Part shown: in pieces, positions 43,707 to 51,137 of the stretch
Numbering within the stretch: position 1 is the first letter of the stretch
Layout: each line of letters opens with the position of its first letter
Assembly (NCBI RefSeq): GCF_042646065.1
Contig: NZ_JBHRTA010000038.1
Span: 1,128,596 to 1,192,595 of the forward strand
DNA length: 64,000 bases
Source: Parapedobacter deserti
GTDB lineage: Bacteria > Bacteroidota > Bacteroidia > Sphingobacteriales > Sphingobacteriaceae
Direction of reading: 5' to 3'
Position numbers and translations under genes: made by a program
The notes under the pieces: generated by a model
What the model saw: only the letters and a program-made list of their open reading frames with translations
Told to the model about the DNA's origin: nothing
The model's database searches: none

Positions 43707-44897
43707 ATGAAGTCAACGCTAATTGATAAAAATCGCACATATGGTTTATTGGAAAAATATAAACTTGTCCGAAAGTGGACTGAGTCCATTTGTTCCCCAT
43801 TGCAAATTGAAGATTATGTGGTGCAACCCATTGAAGATGTAAGTCCTCCTAAGTGGCATTTGGGGCATACAACCTGGTTTTTCGAAACATTCGTGCTAGC
43901 GCCCTTCTTCCCCGGGTATAAACCGTATGATGCAAAATTCGATTATGTATTCAATAGTTATTATGAAACTGTTGGGTCTCGTATTATCAGAACTGATAGA
44001 GGGAATCTTAGCCGCCCCTCGGTATCTGAGGTCTATCAGTATCGACAGTATATCGATAGTCACATTAAGCAACTGTTTGGGGATACAAGTGCAGACAATG
44101 CCCTGTTGGATATTTTAGAATTAGGAATCAATCATGAACAACAACACCAGGAACTCTTGTATATGGACATCAAATATATACTCGGGCATAACCCATTGTT
44201 TCCCGCGTATAGCCATAAACCGGTTTTTGACGAAATTGAGGTGTCAGAAGGAAAGAAATTGCGCTTTTCAGCAGGAATACATTGGATTGGGTTTGAATCA
44301 GACAACTTTTGTTTTGACAACGAGTTGGGAAGGCATCAGGTTTATCTGGATGCCTTCGAAATCGCCCCATACCCTGTGAGCAATGCTGACTTTATGGAAT
44401 TTATTAAAGACGGGGGATATCACGATTTTAGGCTTTGGCATGCGGCCGGATGGGATTGGGTAAATAGAAACAGTGCCAAGGCACCATTGTATTGGCAATT
44501 CGTGGATGGACAGTGGATGCAGTATGGGCTAAATGGCTTGCAGGAAATTATCCTCAAGGAGCCTGTCTGCCATGTCAACTATTATGAGGCGGCTGCATTT
44601 GCGGCATGGAAGGGCGAGCGACTTCCCACGGAGGCCGAATGGGAGGTCGCTTCGGAACAAATCAAGTGGGGGCACCGCTGGGAGTGGACGGAAAGCGCAT
44701 ATCTTCCATATCCAGGATTTAAAAAAGCTCCCGGGGCTATCGGCGAATACAATGGGAAGTTTATGGTCAACCAGATGGTTTTGCGCGGTGCCTCAGTAGC
44801 TACTCCTAAGGGACATAGCCGCAAGACGTATCGAAACTTTTTCCAAACAGATCAACGGTGGCAATTCGCTGGTATTAGACTGGCTAAAGAAATTTAA
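43707..44897 (+). CDS. egtB: Ergothioneine biosynthesis protein EgtB (sulfoxide synthase)
   Basis: Non-heme iron enzyme joining hercynine to a thiol donor with O2 (396 aa). The N-terminal DinB-like domain carries the iron ligands: His51 in PKWHLGHTTWFFE and His143/His147 in GINHEQQHQELL. The C-terminal FGE-sulfatase domain includes FEIAPYPVSNADFMEFIKDG, VCHVNYYEAAAFAAWKGERL, PTEAEWEVA and the terminal FFQTDQRWQFAGIRLAKEI. Whether it uses cysteine or gamma-glutamylcysteine cannot be read here; egtA, egtC and egtE homologues are not in the window. It is the last gene before the right-hand 148-bp repeat. Confidence 0.93.
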   Translation: MKSTLIDKNRTYGLLEKYKLVRKWTESICSPLQIEDYVVQPIEDVSPPKWHLGHTTWFFETFVLAPFFPGYKPYDAKFDYVFNSYYETVGSRIIRTDRGNLSRPSVSEVYQYRQYIDSHIKQLFGDTSADNALLDILELGINHEQQHQELLYMDIKYILGHNPLFPAYSHKPVFDEIEVSEGKKLRFSAGIHWIGFESDNFCFDNELGRHQVYLDAFEIAPYPVSNADFMEFIKDGGYHDFRLWHAAGWDWVNRNSAKAPLYWQFVDGQWMQYGLNGLQEIILKEPVCHVNYYEAAAFAAWKGERLPTEAEWEVASEQIKWGHRWEWTESAYLPYPGFKKAPGAIGEYNGKFMVNQMVLRGASVATPKGHSRKTYRNFFQTDQRWQFAGIRLAKEI

Positions 44898-44962
44898 AAA
44901 AGGGTTACAGCCGTGTCCCTTCTTGATTTCGCTTCTCCTGAGATGGAGTCCTAGGTTCTGAT

Positions 44963-45110
44963 AGCCATCGGCGGACTGTATAAAGAGCGGCTCATCACGC
45001 TTGGCGATTACGAAATCAAGCTATTGACGGATCAGGGTGCCGACTAGTTAGCTATCCCAAGTCAGCGGAAATCCAAATTGCCGCTATAAATTTTCGGGTC
45101 GGCGGTACGG
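44963..45110. repeat. Right 148-bp direct repeat (partial cvfB 3' end)
   Basis: Imperfect copy of 39493-39640 (141 of 148 identical). It still encodes the last ~27 codons of cvfB through the stop, with two amino-acid changes (H to Y, R to G), but has no start or upstream gene body. The positional offset is exactly 5470 bp. Confidence 0.95.
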
Positions 45111-45190
45111 GTAGCTGGGCAGGATGTGAGTCATTTGTGGGTAATAACCAGATCCAATGAGCGGTTTCGTAATCGCGGAAACCAGAACTT

Positions 45191-45499
45191 TCAAATGGTA
45201 GTTACTTCCCAATACCGGATCAGCAAGTCCTTTTGCCGGAACTTGGTTGCAAGCCTTGCTTTCAACTGTTCCCAATAGTCCGTATCCACGACATCGGCCA
45301 AGACTTCGAAAATCGCTAACATATCTTTATCCGTCCTTTTATTTGTTTCTTTCCACAGTCCCTCTATGGACATCTGTCTGTACACGGTAATACCCCCGAA
45401 TTTTTCGGTGAGCGCTGACTGGAGATCTTTAAATTTTTCTTCCGGGAAACGATTACCATCGTTGTCTACCAACGGAACAAATACTTGAACGAGTTTCAT
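45191..45499 (-). CDS. Small conserved-looking hypothetical protein
   Basis: Soluble 102-aa protein beginning MKLVQVFVPLVDNDGNRFPE, with a mixed alpha/beta pattern (LTEKFGGITVYRQMSIEGLW) and ending LIRYWEVTTI. There is no signal peptide or membrane segment. The composition looks coding, with ferredoxin-like alternation, but I cannot assign a family. It lies just right of the 148-bp repeat and runs opposite to the inserted genes, so it may mark the original chromosomal neighbour of cvfB. Confidence 0.7.
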   Translation of the reverse strand: MKLVQVFVPLVDNDGNRFPEEKFKDLQSALTEKFGGITVYRQMSIEGLWKETNKRTDKDMLAIFEVLADVVDTDYWEQLKARLATKFRQKDLLIRYWEVTTI

Positions 45500-45645
45500 C
45501 CGATCAAATGCTTGCTTAACAGCTGCAAAATTGAATTGTTTTAACCGGCCATGAAGGCAATTTGTCCTTTCTTAGTGTGGAAGCCTTTCACATGCTCCAT
45601 CAATATTACGATAATTGCGTATCTTGGTCGCGTCATTAACCAATA

Positions 45646-46391
45646 ATGAAAAGAACAATCACTTTTGCGTGTATCGTCTTCGTCCTTAGTACCGGTTGCG
45701 GGAAAGATGATAACGCCCCGATGCAGATCAACTATCGCGTTGTTAAGAAGTGGGAACACTACAGCCGTGAAGCCCCGGAACCATATGGGCTAACCGAATA
45801 CACGTATGATGCACTTGGTAGCGACATGCCGCCCGCATTCAGCAGAAAACGTTACGAACCGAGCATTATCATGCAGACGGGACGTTGGCGTCGACTACGG
45901 CAAATGAATACGATGGGGATAATGTAACCAGTATTATCATTACCGAACACCAATTAGGGGTTGTTTCTGAACAGCGTTTCGTATACGATAACCAAAATAG
46001 AATAATCCGTCAAGAACTTAAATATCCAGGGCAGTCGCTTATGAATTACATCACTTACAGGTACGACAGTCGAGGCCGGCATATTGAACTAGCCACTTTT
46101 GATTCAAATGACCAGCTGATTGAACGTGTGGAGTACAAGTACCTTGCACAACAAATGTCTCCTGTAGAAGAGCTCAGGTACTCGCATGGGTTGGTCATCC
46201 GTCGCAAATGGATTTACGATGCGTTGGGCAATCAAGTTGCCTGCATCCTGTCAACGGGCTCTGGTCAATCCGAATGCAAGGTATTGCAGCGCAAATATGA
46301 CGAGCATCAAATTTTGGAGGAAATTCATGCCGCGCCCCACTTGGATTGTATGGAAACTAATTTTACACGATACGAATACGAGGAGTTTTGA
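45646..46391 (+). pseudogene. Frameshifted YD-repeat-like lipoprotein
   Basis: The first frame (45646-45927) starts with a lipoprotein signal (lipobox STGC, residues 15-18) and reads YGLTEYTYDALG before losing character. A second frame, open from about 45825 to 46391, continues with TEHYHADGTLASTTANEYDG, FVYDNQNRIIRQEL, YRYDSRGRHIELATF and IYDALGNQV. These are RHS/YD-like repeats. Joining them needs one shift (-1 or +2) near 45815-45830. An intact product would be about 245 aa. Either a real lesion or a sequencing error explains it. Confidence 0.7.
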
Positions 46392-46450
46392 TGTTTGATT
46401 GCTAGCAACGGGCAATGAACGCTACATGCACCATAGCGTGCCCTCATCAA

Positions 46451-46494
46451 TACGGGAAACCGTATAAAAAATCTTCATGGCTGCATTACCTTTG
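46451..46494 (+). promoter_or_regulatory. Operator-promoter of the response regulator gene
   Basis: Inverted repeat TACGG-GAAA-CCGTA at 46451-46464, a 22-bp spacer starting TAAAAAATC, then -7 box TACCTTTG at 46487-46494. The repeat sits where an activator next to RNA polymerase would bind, and no TTG box is present. The same arrangement is at 47212 and 52878. Predicted start near 46501, 31 nt before the regulator ATG. Confidence 0.78.
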
Positions 46495-46531
46495 ACTCTG
46501 GGATAGAAAAGATTGAAATAACTTTAGACGG

Positions 46532-47197
46532 ATGTTCAAGAAAGTATTGATTGCCGAGGACCACGAGACAACTAATATTTCGGTGCAGAAGACACTGGAA
46601 GAGCTTGGAATTGCAGAGCATAAATACGTCTATTATTGTGATCATGCACTAGCTTGGGTCCAGAATGCCTTTCGGAGTGGCGAACCCTATGAGCTACTGA
46701 TTACCGATTTGTACTTTGAAGATGATTACAACGAACAAAAACTTTCCAGCGGAATTGAGCTCATCCGGGCCGTCAGGGAAGTGCAACCCGGTCTCAACGT
46801 GATCGTTTTCTCTGCCGAGGGCAGGTCAGCTGTTATTGACGACCTCTTCAAAACGCTTTCCATTGATGGCTACGTACGCAAAGCACGGCGCGATGCCCAA
46901 AACTTGAAGCAGGCTATTCATACCGTTTTCCGGCATCAGACCTATGTCTCGCCTGATCTGCAGCAAGCCATCAGAGCCAAGAACTCATATGAGTTTACCC
47001 CATTTGATATTGCGGTCATATCGCTGCTCTCACAGGGCGTGCTACAAAAGGACATCCCGTACCACTTGCAGCAGAAAAACATTAAGCCCTCCGGGCTGAG
47101 TAGCGTGGAGAAGCGCCTCAACCTCATCAGAGAAGTGTTGGCTTTTTCCAAAAACGAGCAGCTCATCGCTTATTGCAAGGATATCGGTATTATCTAA
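46532..47197 (+). CDS. Response regulator with C-terminal HTH-like domain
   Basis: Two-component regulator of 221 aa. The receiver domain (1-130) has acidic pocket AEDHE, phosphoacceptor Asp59 in LLITDLYFEDD, NVIVFSAEGR and Lys in GYVRKARRDAQ. The C-terminal part (about 140-221) contains YEFTPFDIAVISLLSQGVLQ and KDIPYHLQQKNIKPSGLSSV, then EKRLN, a helix-turn-helix of LuxR/NarL-like layout but divergent. The probable partner is the TPR sensor kinase at 51138-52820. Its own promoter carries the inverted repeat also found before two small genes, which indicates autoregulation. Confidence 0.9.
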   Translation: MFKKVLIAEDHETTNISVQKTLEELGIAEHKYVYYCDHALAWVQNAFRSGEPYELLITDLYFEDDYNEQKLSSGIELIRAVREVQPGLNVIVFSAEGRSAVIDDLFKTLSIDGYVRKARRDAQNLKQAIHTVFRHQTYVSPDLQQAIRAKNSYEFTPFDIAVISLLSQGVLQKDIPYHLQQKNIKPSGLSSVEKRLNLIREVLAFSKNEQLIAYCKDIGII

Positions 47198-47211
47198 CCC
47201 ATTTTCCATTT

Positions 47212-47255
47212 TACGGTTTCCCGTAAGGGAACCGCTACACCAGCAGTTACCTTTG
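47212..47255 (+). promoter_or_regulatory. Operator-promoter of the 70-aa Cys-rich protein
   Basis: TACGG-TTTC-CCGTA at 47212-47225, 22 bp, TACCTTTG at 47248-47255. It begins 15 nt after the regulator stop codon. Predicted start near 47262, about 10 nt before the ATG at 47272. Confidence 0.78.
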
Positions 47256-47271
47256 GATCATCATATCCATC

Positions 47272-47484
47272 ATGAGCTACGCAAAACGAAAGTATTATGT
47301 AAATTCCGCGGTCGATGCAGACCGTGATGTTCATCACGAAGATTGTACATCTCTTCCGGAGCCTGACAACCGGAAGTACCTCGGCGAGTTCTATTCCTGT
47401 ATTGTAGCGGTCGTAACGGCCGTAAGAATGTACCCGACAGCAAATGGGTGTAAAATATGTTCGCCCGAATGCCATATCGAATAA
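47272..47484 (+). CDS. Small Cys-rich conserved-looking protein
   Basis: Cytoplasmic 70-aa protein (no signal) with VHHEDCTSLPEPDNRKYLGE, FYSCIVAVVTAV and a C-terminal GCKICSPECH. The Cys/His spacing (C at about 24, 43, 60, 63, 67 with neighbouring His) suggests a metal-binding or redox fold. I recall similar short Bacteroidota proteins ending in a C-x2-C-x3-C-H cluster, but no function. It is the nearest target of the regulator operator and is probably monocistronic. Confidence 0.75.
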   Translation: MSYAKRKYYVNSAVDADRDVHHEDCTSLPEPDNRKYLGEFYSCIVAVVTAVRMYPTANGCKICSPECHIE

Positions 47485-47640
47485 TGCCTTCTTACGTTGT
47501 AACCCGAAAATGGAAACACTACACTTTCCCGGTGACCTCTTGCATAACGGAGCTGAAATTCAACACACCATACCTATGCGAGTTAAACCTGAATTTGTTA
47601 TATTCGTCATGTATTTTAGCTGTTTCATGCAATTTTAACG

Positions 47641-48204
47641 TTGATTTCTGCATTAGAAAACATATTGGATATAGCGAATTTGCCTCAAGAAGCTATCGGC
47701 CACCTCAACAAGCTCGTGGTCATCACCTCCGCTGCAAAAGGTTCGATGCTGATAAGGAAGGGGCAGCGCTGCGATCATTTTTATATCATTCAAAAAGGAT
47801 TTGCTCGGATTTATGCTGTCATCGATGACAGGCAAATCACGACCCTGTTTGCCCGCGAAAATGATATCATAACATCCACTTACGCGTTGTTTACAAAAGG
47901 AAACAGTGATGAAAACGTAGAGATATTGGAAGATTCAATGCTTCTGAAAATTGACTATGAAGCATTCATAGACAGCTGCAACGCAAATCCCCACCTACTT
48001 AAACTGTATCGCGTCATGATGGAAAAGCACTATCTCGCCTTAGAAGAGCGGACCCTGTCACTCCAGTTCGATAGTGCACTGGAACGCTATCAGAAGCTGC
48101 TTTCGCGCCACCCGTTCATCCTGCAACGGGCATCCCTCGGCTCGATCGCTTCATACTTGGGCATGTCGCACGTCACACTTAGCCGTATGCGTGCTCAAGT
48201 ATGA
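47641..48204 (+). CDS. Crp/Fnr family transcriptional regulator
   Basis: Regulator of 187 aa starting at a TTG codon. The N-terminal cNMP-binding-like jelly roll (about 20-120) includes GSMLIRKGQRCDHFYIIQKG and ITTLFARENDIITSTYALFT. The C-terminal half has a long helix (LYRVMMEKHYLALEERTLSL) and a compact HTH (ASLGSIASYLGMSHVTLSRM). The layout is that of Bacteroidota Crp-family repressors/activators that usually control a nearby enzyme gene; the adjacent alpha/beta hydrolase (78 nt downstream) is the likeliest target. The arginine and other cAMP-contact residues are not evident, so the effector is unknown. Confidence 0.9.
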   Translation: MISALENILDIANLPQEAIGHLNKLVVITSAAKGSMLIRKGQRCDHFYIIQKGFARIYAVIDDRQITTLFARENDIITSTYALFTKGNSDENVEILEDSMLLKIDYEAFIDSCNANPHLLKLYRVMMEKHYLALEERTLSLQFDSALERYQKLLSRHPFILQRASLGSIASYLGMSHVTLSRMRAQV

Positions 48205-48252
48205 GCATTCGCTTATTTAGCATTTGCTAAAAAACCGCCTTATTTTCACCAC

Positions 48253-48260
48253 TACATTTG
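48253..48260 (+). promoter_or_regulatory. -7 box of the esterase gene
   Basis: TACATTTG (TAnnTTTG) 21 nt upstream of the ATG at 48282. It overlaps the earlier in-frame Met at 48258, which is why that start was rejected. Confidence 0.5.
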
Positions 48261-48281
48261 CCTTTCCGAAACGATATAAAA

Positions 48282-49286
48282 ATGGATAGGATTTATTCTC
48301 TTTTGGTCATGTCAACGCTAATTTTTTATTCATACACGCTGTCGGCTCAGTATGGTGAAGACCGTCGATCTGAGCAAAGCGAAAACTATTACCATATGAG
48401 AACCCCAAGTTTCAAAAGCAAAATCTATCGATTGGTCATTCGGTTGGCCGGTATAAAAACAAAGATTCAGAAGCAATTTAAATTGGGTGATTTCAGCAGG
48501 GCGCACCAGGCCGCTCCCATACCGGCTCATGTGAAGAAGCAATGTGAGGTCACGTACCGTGTGTCGGCCACCGGCCGGACCGTCTGGGAGCTCAAAAAAA
48601 AGGGTAGCACCCCTAAACGTTATCTGTTTTTTATCCATGGCGGCGGGTTCGTTTTTAACATCACCAAATACGATTGGACCTTACTCAACAAGATTGCACA
48701 GCATACTGATGTGGGTATCGTAGTGCCAGACTACCCGTTGGCTCCCACAAACAACTTTCTGGATGTATTCCATACGGTTGTTCCCGAATATGCAGCTTTA
48801 GTCAATTCCGTAGGCGGAGAAAACGTGATTCTCGCCGGGTTCTCAGCGGGGGGAGGGATTGCGTTATCGCTCGCCCAATATGCGCAGAAACAGCAGCTTC
48901 AGCAACCGTCGCAGATTATCCTATTATCCCCGCTGTTAGACGCCACGTTACAGCATCCGGAAATCCAGCAAATTGACACGTATGACCCCTACATTGACGT
49001 TAAAGGAATGGAGTTGGCAATTTCAGCTTATGCAGCAGGAACCAGCGCAGACGATTATAGGATAAGCCCCATATATGGCCCACTCGAGGGTTTGGCGCCT
49101 ATTCATCTCTTTATGGGGACGCATGAAGTCTTGTTGCCCGATGCACGAAAATTAACAACAATAGCCCGGGAAAAGCGTATTCCGCTTACCTACTATGAAT
49201 ACAACCAGATGTACCATGGTTGGGTTTTTCTGAACATAGCCGAAGCAAAGGACGTGTTCAGTAAATTGATAAATATTTTGGGATAA
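48282..49286 (+). CDS. Alpha/beta hydrolase, HSL-type esterase
   Basis: Exported esterase/lipase of 334 aa. Signal peptide MDRIYSLLVMSTLIFYSYTL with cleavage near LSAQ. The oxyanion-hole motif HGGGF (FFIHGGGFVFNITKYD), nucleophile GFSAGG (VILAGFSAGGGIALSLAQYA), an Asp region in FMGTHEVLLPDARKL and the catalytic His in MYHGWVF are present, the hormone-sensitive-lipase set. Substrate unknown, probably a carboxylic ester. It follows a Crp-family regulator on the same strand. Confidence 0.9.
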   Translation: MDRIYSLLVMSTLIFYSYTLSAQYGEDRRSEQSENYYHMRTPSFKSKIYRLVIRLAGIKTKIQKQFKLGDFSRAHQAAPIPAHVKKQCEVTYRVSATGRTVWELKKKGSTPKRYLFFIHGGGFVFNITKYDWTLLNKIAQHTDVGIVVPDYPLAPTNNFLDVFHTVVPEYAALVNSVGGENVILAGFSAGGGIALSLAQYAQKQQLQQPSQIILLSPLLDATLQHPEIQQIDTYDPYIDVKGMELAISAYAAGTSADDYRISPIYGPLEGLAPIHLFMGTHEVLLPDARKLTTIAREKRIPLTYYEYNQMYHGWVFLNIAEAKDVFSKLINILG

Positions 49287-49610
49287 TAGAGAAAGTTGAC
49301 GCTTGAAGAAGCGCGACAACTGAACCACAATATCCGTTTTTACTACCAGATTCATGATCCGATTTCTTTTCCTTCTGGCTTTCCAGTGGCAGGCTATTAT
49401 AAGAGCTTCTGGTCGGCTCACTGTTTCAACTGTCGGTATTGACTGACCAAAACGGTAGTAACTATTTCCCCTATTGCACAAATTGGAACATAGGTGTACA
49501 TTTGTAATAAGTAGGAAAGAAGTAATACCGAACTTGAAGGTGGACTTGATCTGATCGGTGAAATATTAAATAAGTTGTAATTTCAAATTATAACAACAAG
49601 AAATAGACAT
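49287..49610. other. Intergenic region before msrA with promoter
   Basis: About 320 bp without a credible gene. TTG at 49474-49476, 20 bp, TACATTTG at 49497-49504 makes a good promoter firing towards msrA, with a leader of about 100 nt. A short in-frame stretch ending GGLDLIGEILNKL just before msrA may be gene debris. Confidence 0.5.
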
Positions 49611-50255
49611 ATGGACACAAAAGTGATCATTGGCGTTGTCTTTCTTTTGCTTTTGTCTGTTGCATTTATGGCAAGCAGATTGAGGAATGGCACGCAAAAC
49701 GACGCGCAATCCAAGAAAGAAATTAAGTTAAACAAACAAATAGACAATAAGAATATGGCGAACAGCAAAAAAGCATATATCGCAGGCGGATGTTTCTGGG
49801 GGATGGAAGATTTATTCAGAAAACAAAAGGGAGTCTTAGATACCGAAGTAGGCTACATCGGTGGAGAAAATGAAAATCCTACGTATGATCACCATCCCGG
49901 CCACGCCGAAGGAATCGAGATCACGTATGATACTACCGAAACCAATTTCAAGGAAATTCTGGATTATTTTTTCCGTATCCACAACCCTACTACCGTTGAT
50001 CAGCAGGGCAACGACATCGGATCGAGCTATCGATCGGCGATTTTCTACCAAAATGAAGAAGAAAAGCAGACAGCCGAAGAAGTAATAGACATCGTAAACC
50101 AATCGAACCGATGGGACGGAAAAGTAGTTACTACATTGGAGCCATACACCAAGTTTTGGCCCGCAGAGGAATACCATCAGGACTACCTGGTTAAAAATCC
50201 CAACGGTTATACCTGTCACTTTGAGCGGTTCGGAACATTTTTAGATAAAGAATAG
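49611..50255 (+). CDS. msrA: Peptide-methionine (S)-S-oxide reductase MsrA, membrane-anchored form
   Basis: Repairs oxidised methionine using thioredoxin-type reductant (214 aa). An N-terminal hydrophobic segment (KVIIGVVFLLLLSVAFMAS) and a short linker precede the catalytic domain, so the enzyme is probably tethered and faces the periplasm; an internal ATG at 49755 could also give a soluble form. The domain has the nucleophile motif GGCFWGMEDL, EVGYIGGENENPTYDHHPGH, AEGIEITYD, and the C-terminal FWPAEEYHQDYLVKNPNGYT. It fits the oxidative-stress theme of the surrounding genes. Confidence 0.94.
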   Translation: MDTKVIIGVVFLLLLSVAFMASRLRNGTQNDAQSKKEIKLNKQIDNKNMANSKKAYIAGGCFWGMEDLFRKQKGVLDTEVGYIGGENENPTYDHHPGHAEGIEITYDTTETNFKEILDYFFRIHNPTTVDQQGNDIGSSYRSAIFYQNEEEKQTAEEVIDIVNQSNRWDGKVVTTLEPYTKFWPAEEYHQDYLVKNPNGYTCHFERFGTFLDKE

Positions 50256-50315
50256 AAAGGCCCCTAAAACCTCAAAAACATCTGTCGTAGTTTCACTGAT
50301 GCGCCGTGATGCCGA

Positions 50316-50897
50316 TTAGTCATCAATTCCTTTCCCGTCTAAAATATGCTGATAATATTTTTCAATTCTCGCTTCCCGGGTTTTCGATTGCTTGGCTTGA
50401 TTAAAATAGAACAAATATCCTTTTTGCCGTCCCGGTGTCAACGAATGGAACGCTTTGTCCAACGCTTCATCTTCGGTTAAAGCCCGCTGAAATTGTTCGG
50501 GAATGGGGTAGTCCGTTACCTTTCTCATTACCACTTTCTTACCCGATTTTTCAATTTCAACCGCTTCGTTGATATACGCTATGATAGTAGGTTTCAGTAT
50601 AATAATCTGTTCAATATTTGTAAATCTGACTTGCCTTGCTGACTGCACGTTTTCCGTTTGCTGGATTAAAATGCCTGCAGGATCCTTCATCAAAGCACCT
50701 TTATGAAACAGCAACGCACAATATTCCTTAAACCCGTGAATGAGCACAACGTTCTTTCCCTCGAAGGTATAGCAGGGGTGCATCCATTTATAATCCTCTT
50801 CGAGCGATTTGTTTTCACGGATGATTTCCCGTAGCATCAGAAATTCTTCGCTCCATTTTTCTGCTTTTTCGAAAAAGCGTTCAGCCTGTTCGTTCAT
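50316..50897 (-). CDS. YdeI/OmdA-type DUF1801 protein
   Basis: Cytoplasmic protein of 193 aa. The N-terminal DUF1801-like fold has WMHPCYTFEGKNVVLIHGFK and YCALLFHKGALMKDPAGILI. The C-terminal YdeI tail (about 140-193) has VTDYPIPEQFQRALTEDEAL and HSLTPGRQKGYLFYFNQAKQ, then SKTREARIEKY, the bacteriocin-protection/YdeI signature. The role is unclear; Bacillus YdeI has been linked to antimicrobial peptide tolerance. It is a lone gene, convergent with msrA. Confidence 0.9.
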   Translation of the reverse strand: MNEQAERFFEKAEKWSEEFLMLREIIRENKSLEEDYKWMHPCYTFEGKNVVLIHGFKEYCALLFHKGALMKDPAGILIQQTENVQSARQVRFTNIEQIIILKPTIIAYINEAVEIEKSGKKVVMRKVTDYPIPEQFQRALTEDEALDKAFHSLTPGRQKGYLFYFNQAKQSKTREARIEKYYQHILDGKGIDD

Positions 50898-51137
50898 AGG
50901 CTGTAAATTTAAGATTTTGAACAGTTCATAGCAAAATTTGCTGCTGGAAGTTTCTCATACCCCGCGCCGTACTTCCACTTTTGTTAGTCATGGCCCTACC
51001 GGCCTTTTCGATTGGCCGAATCGATCTGCAAACGCCCATCTAAAATGTGGTCTAAACTGCAACGCACCGTTGCAGATTTGCCAAAAAGTTATTTTCCCGA
51101 TATAATTTTTACTAATTTCGGGTAAAATTGAATTCAA

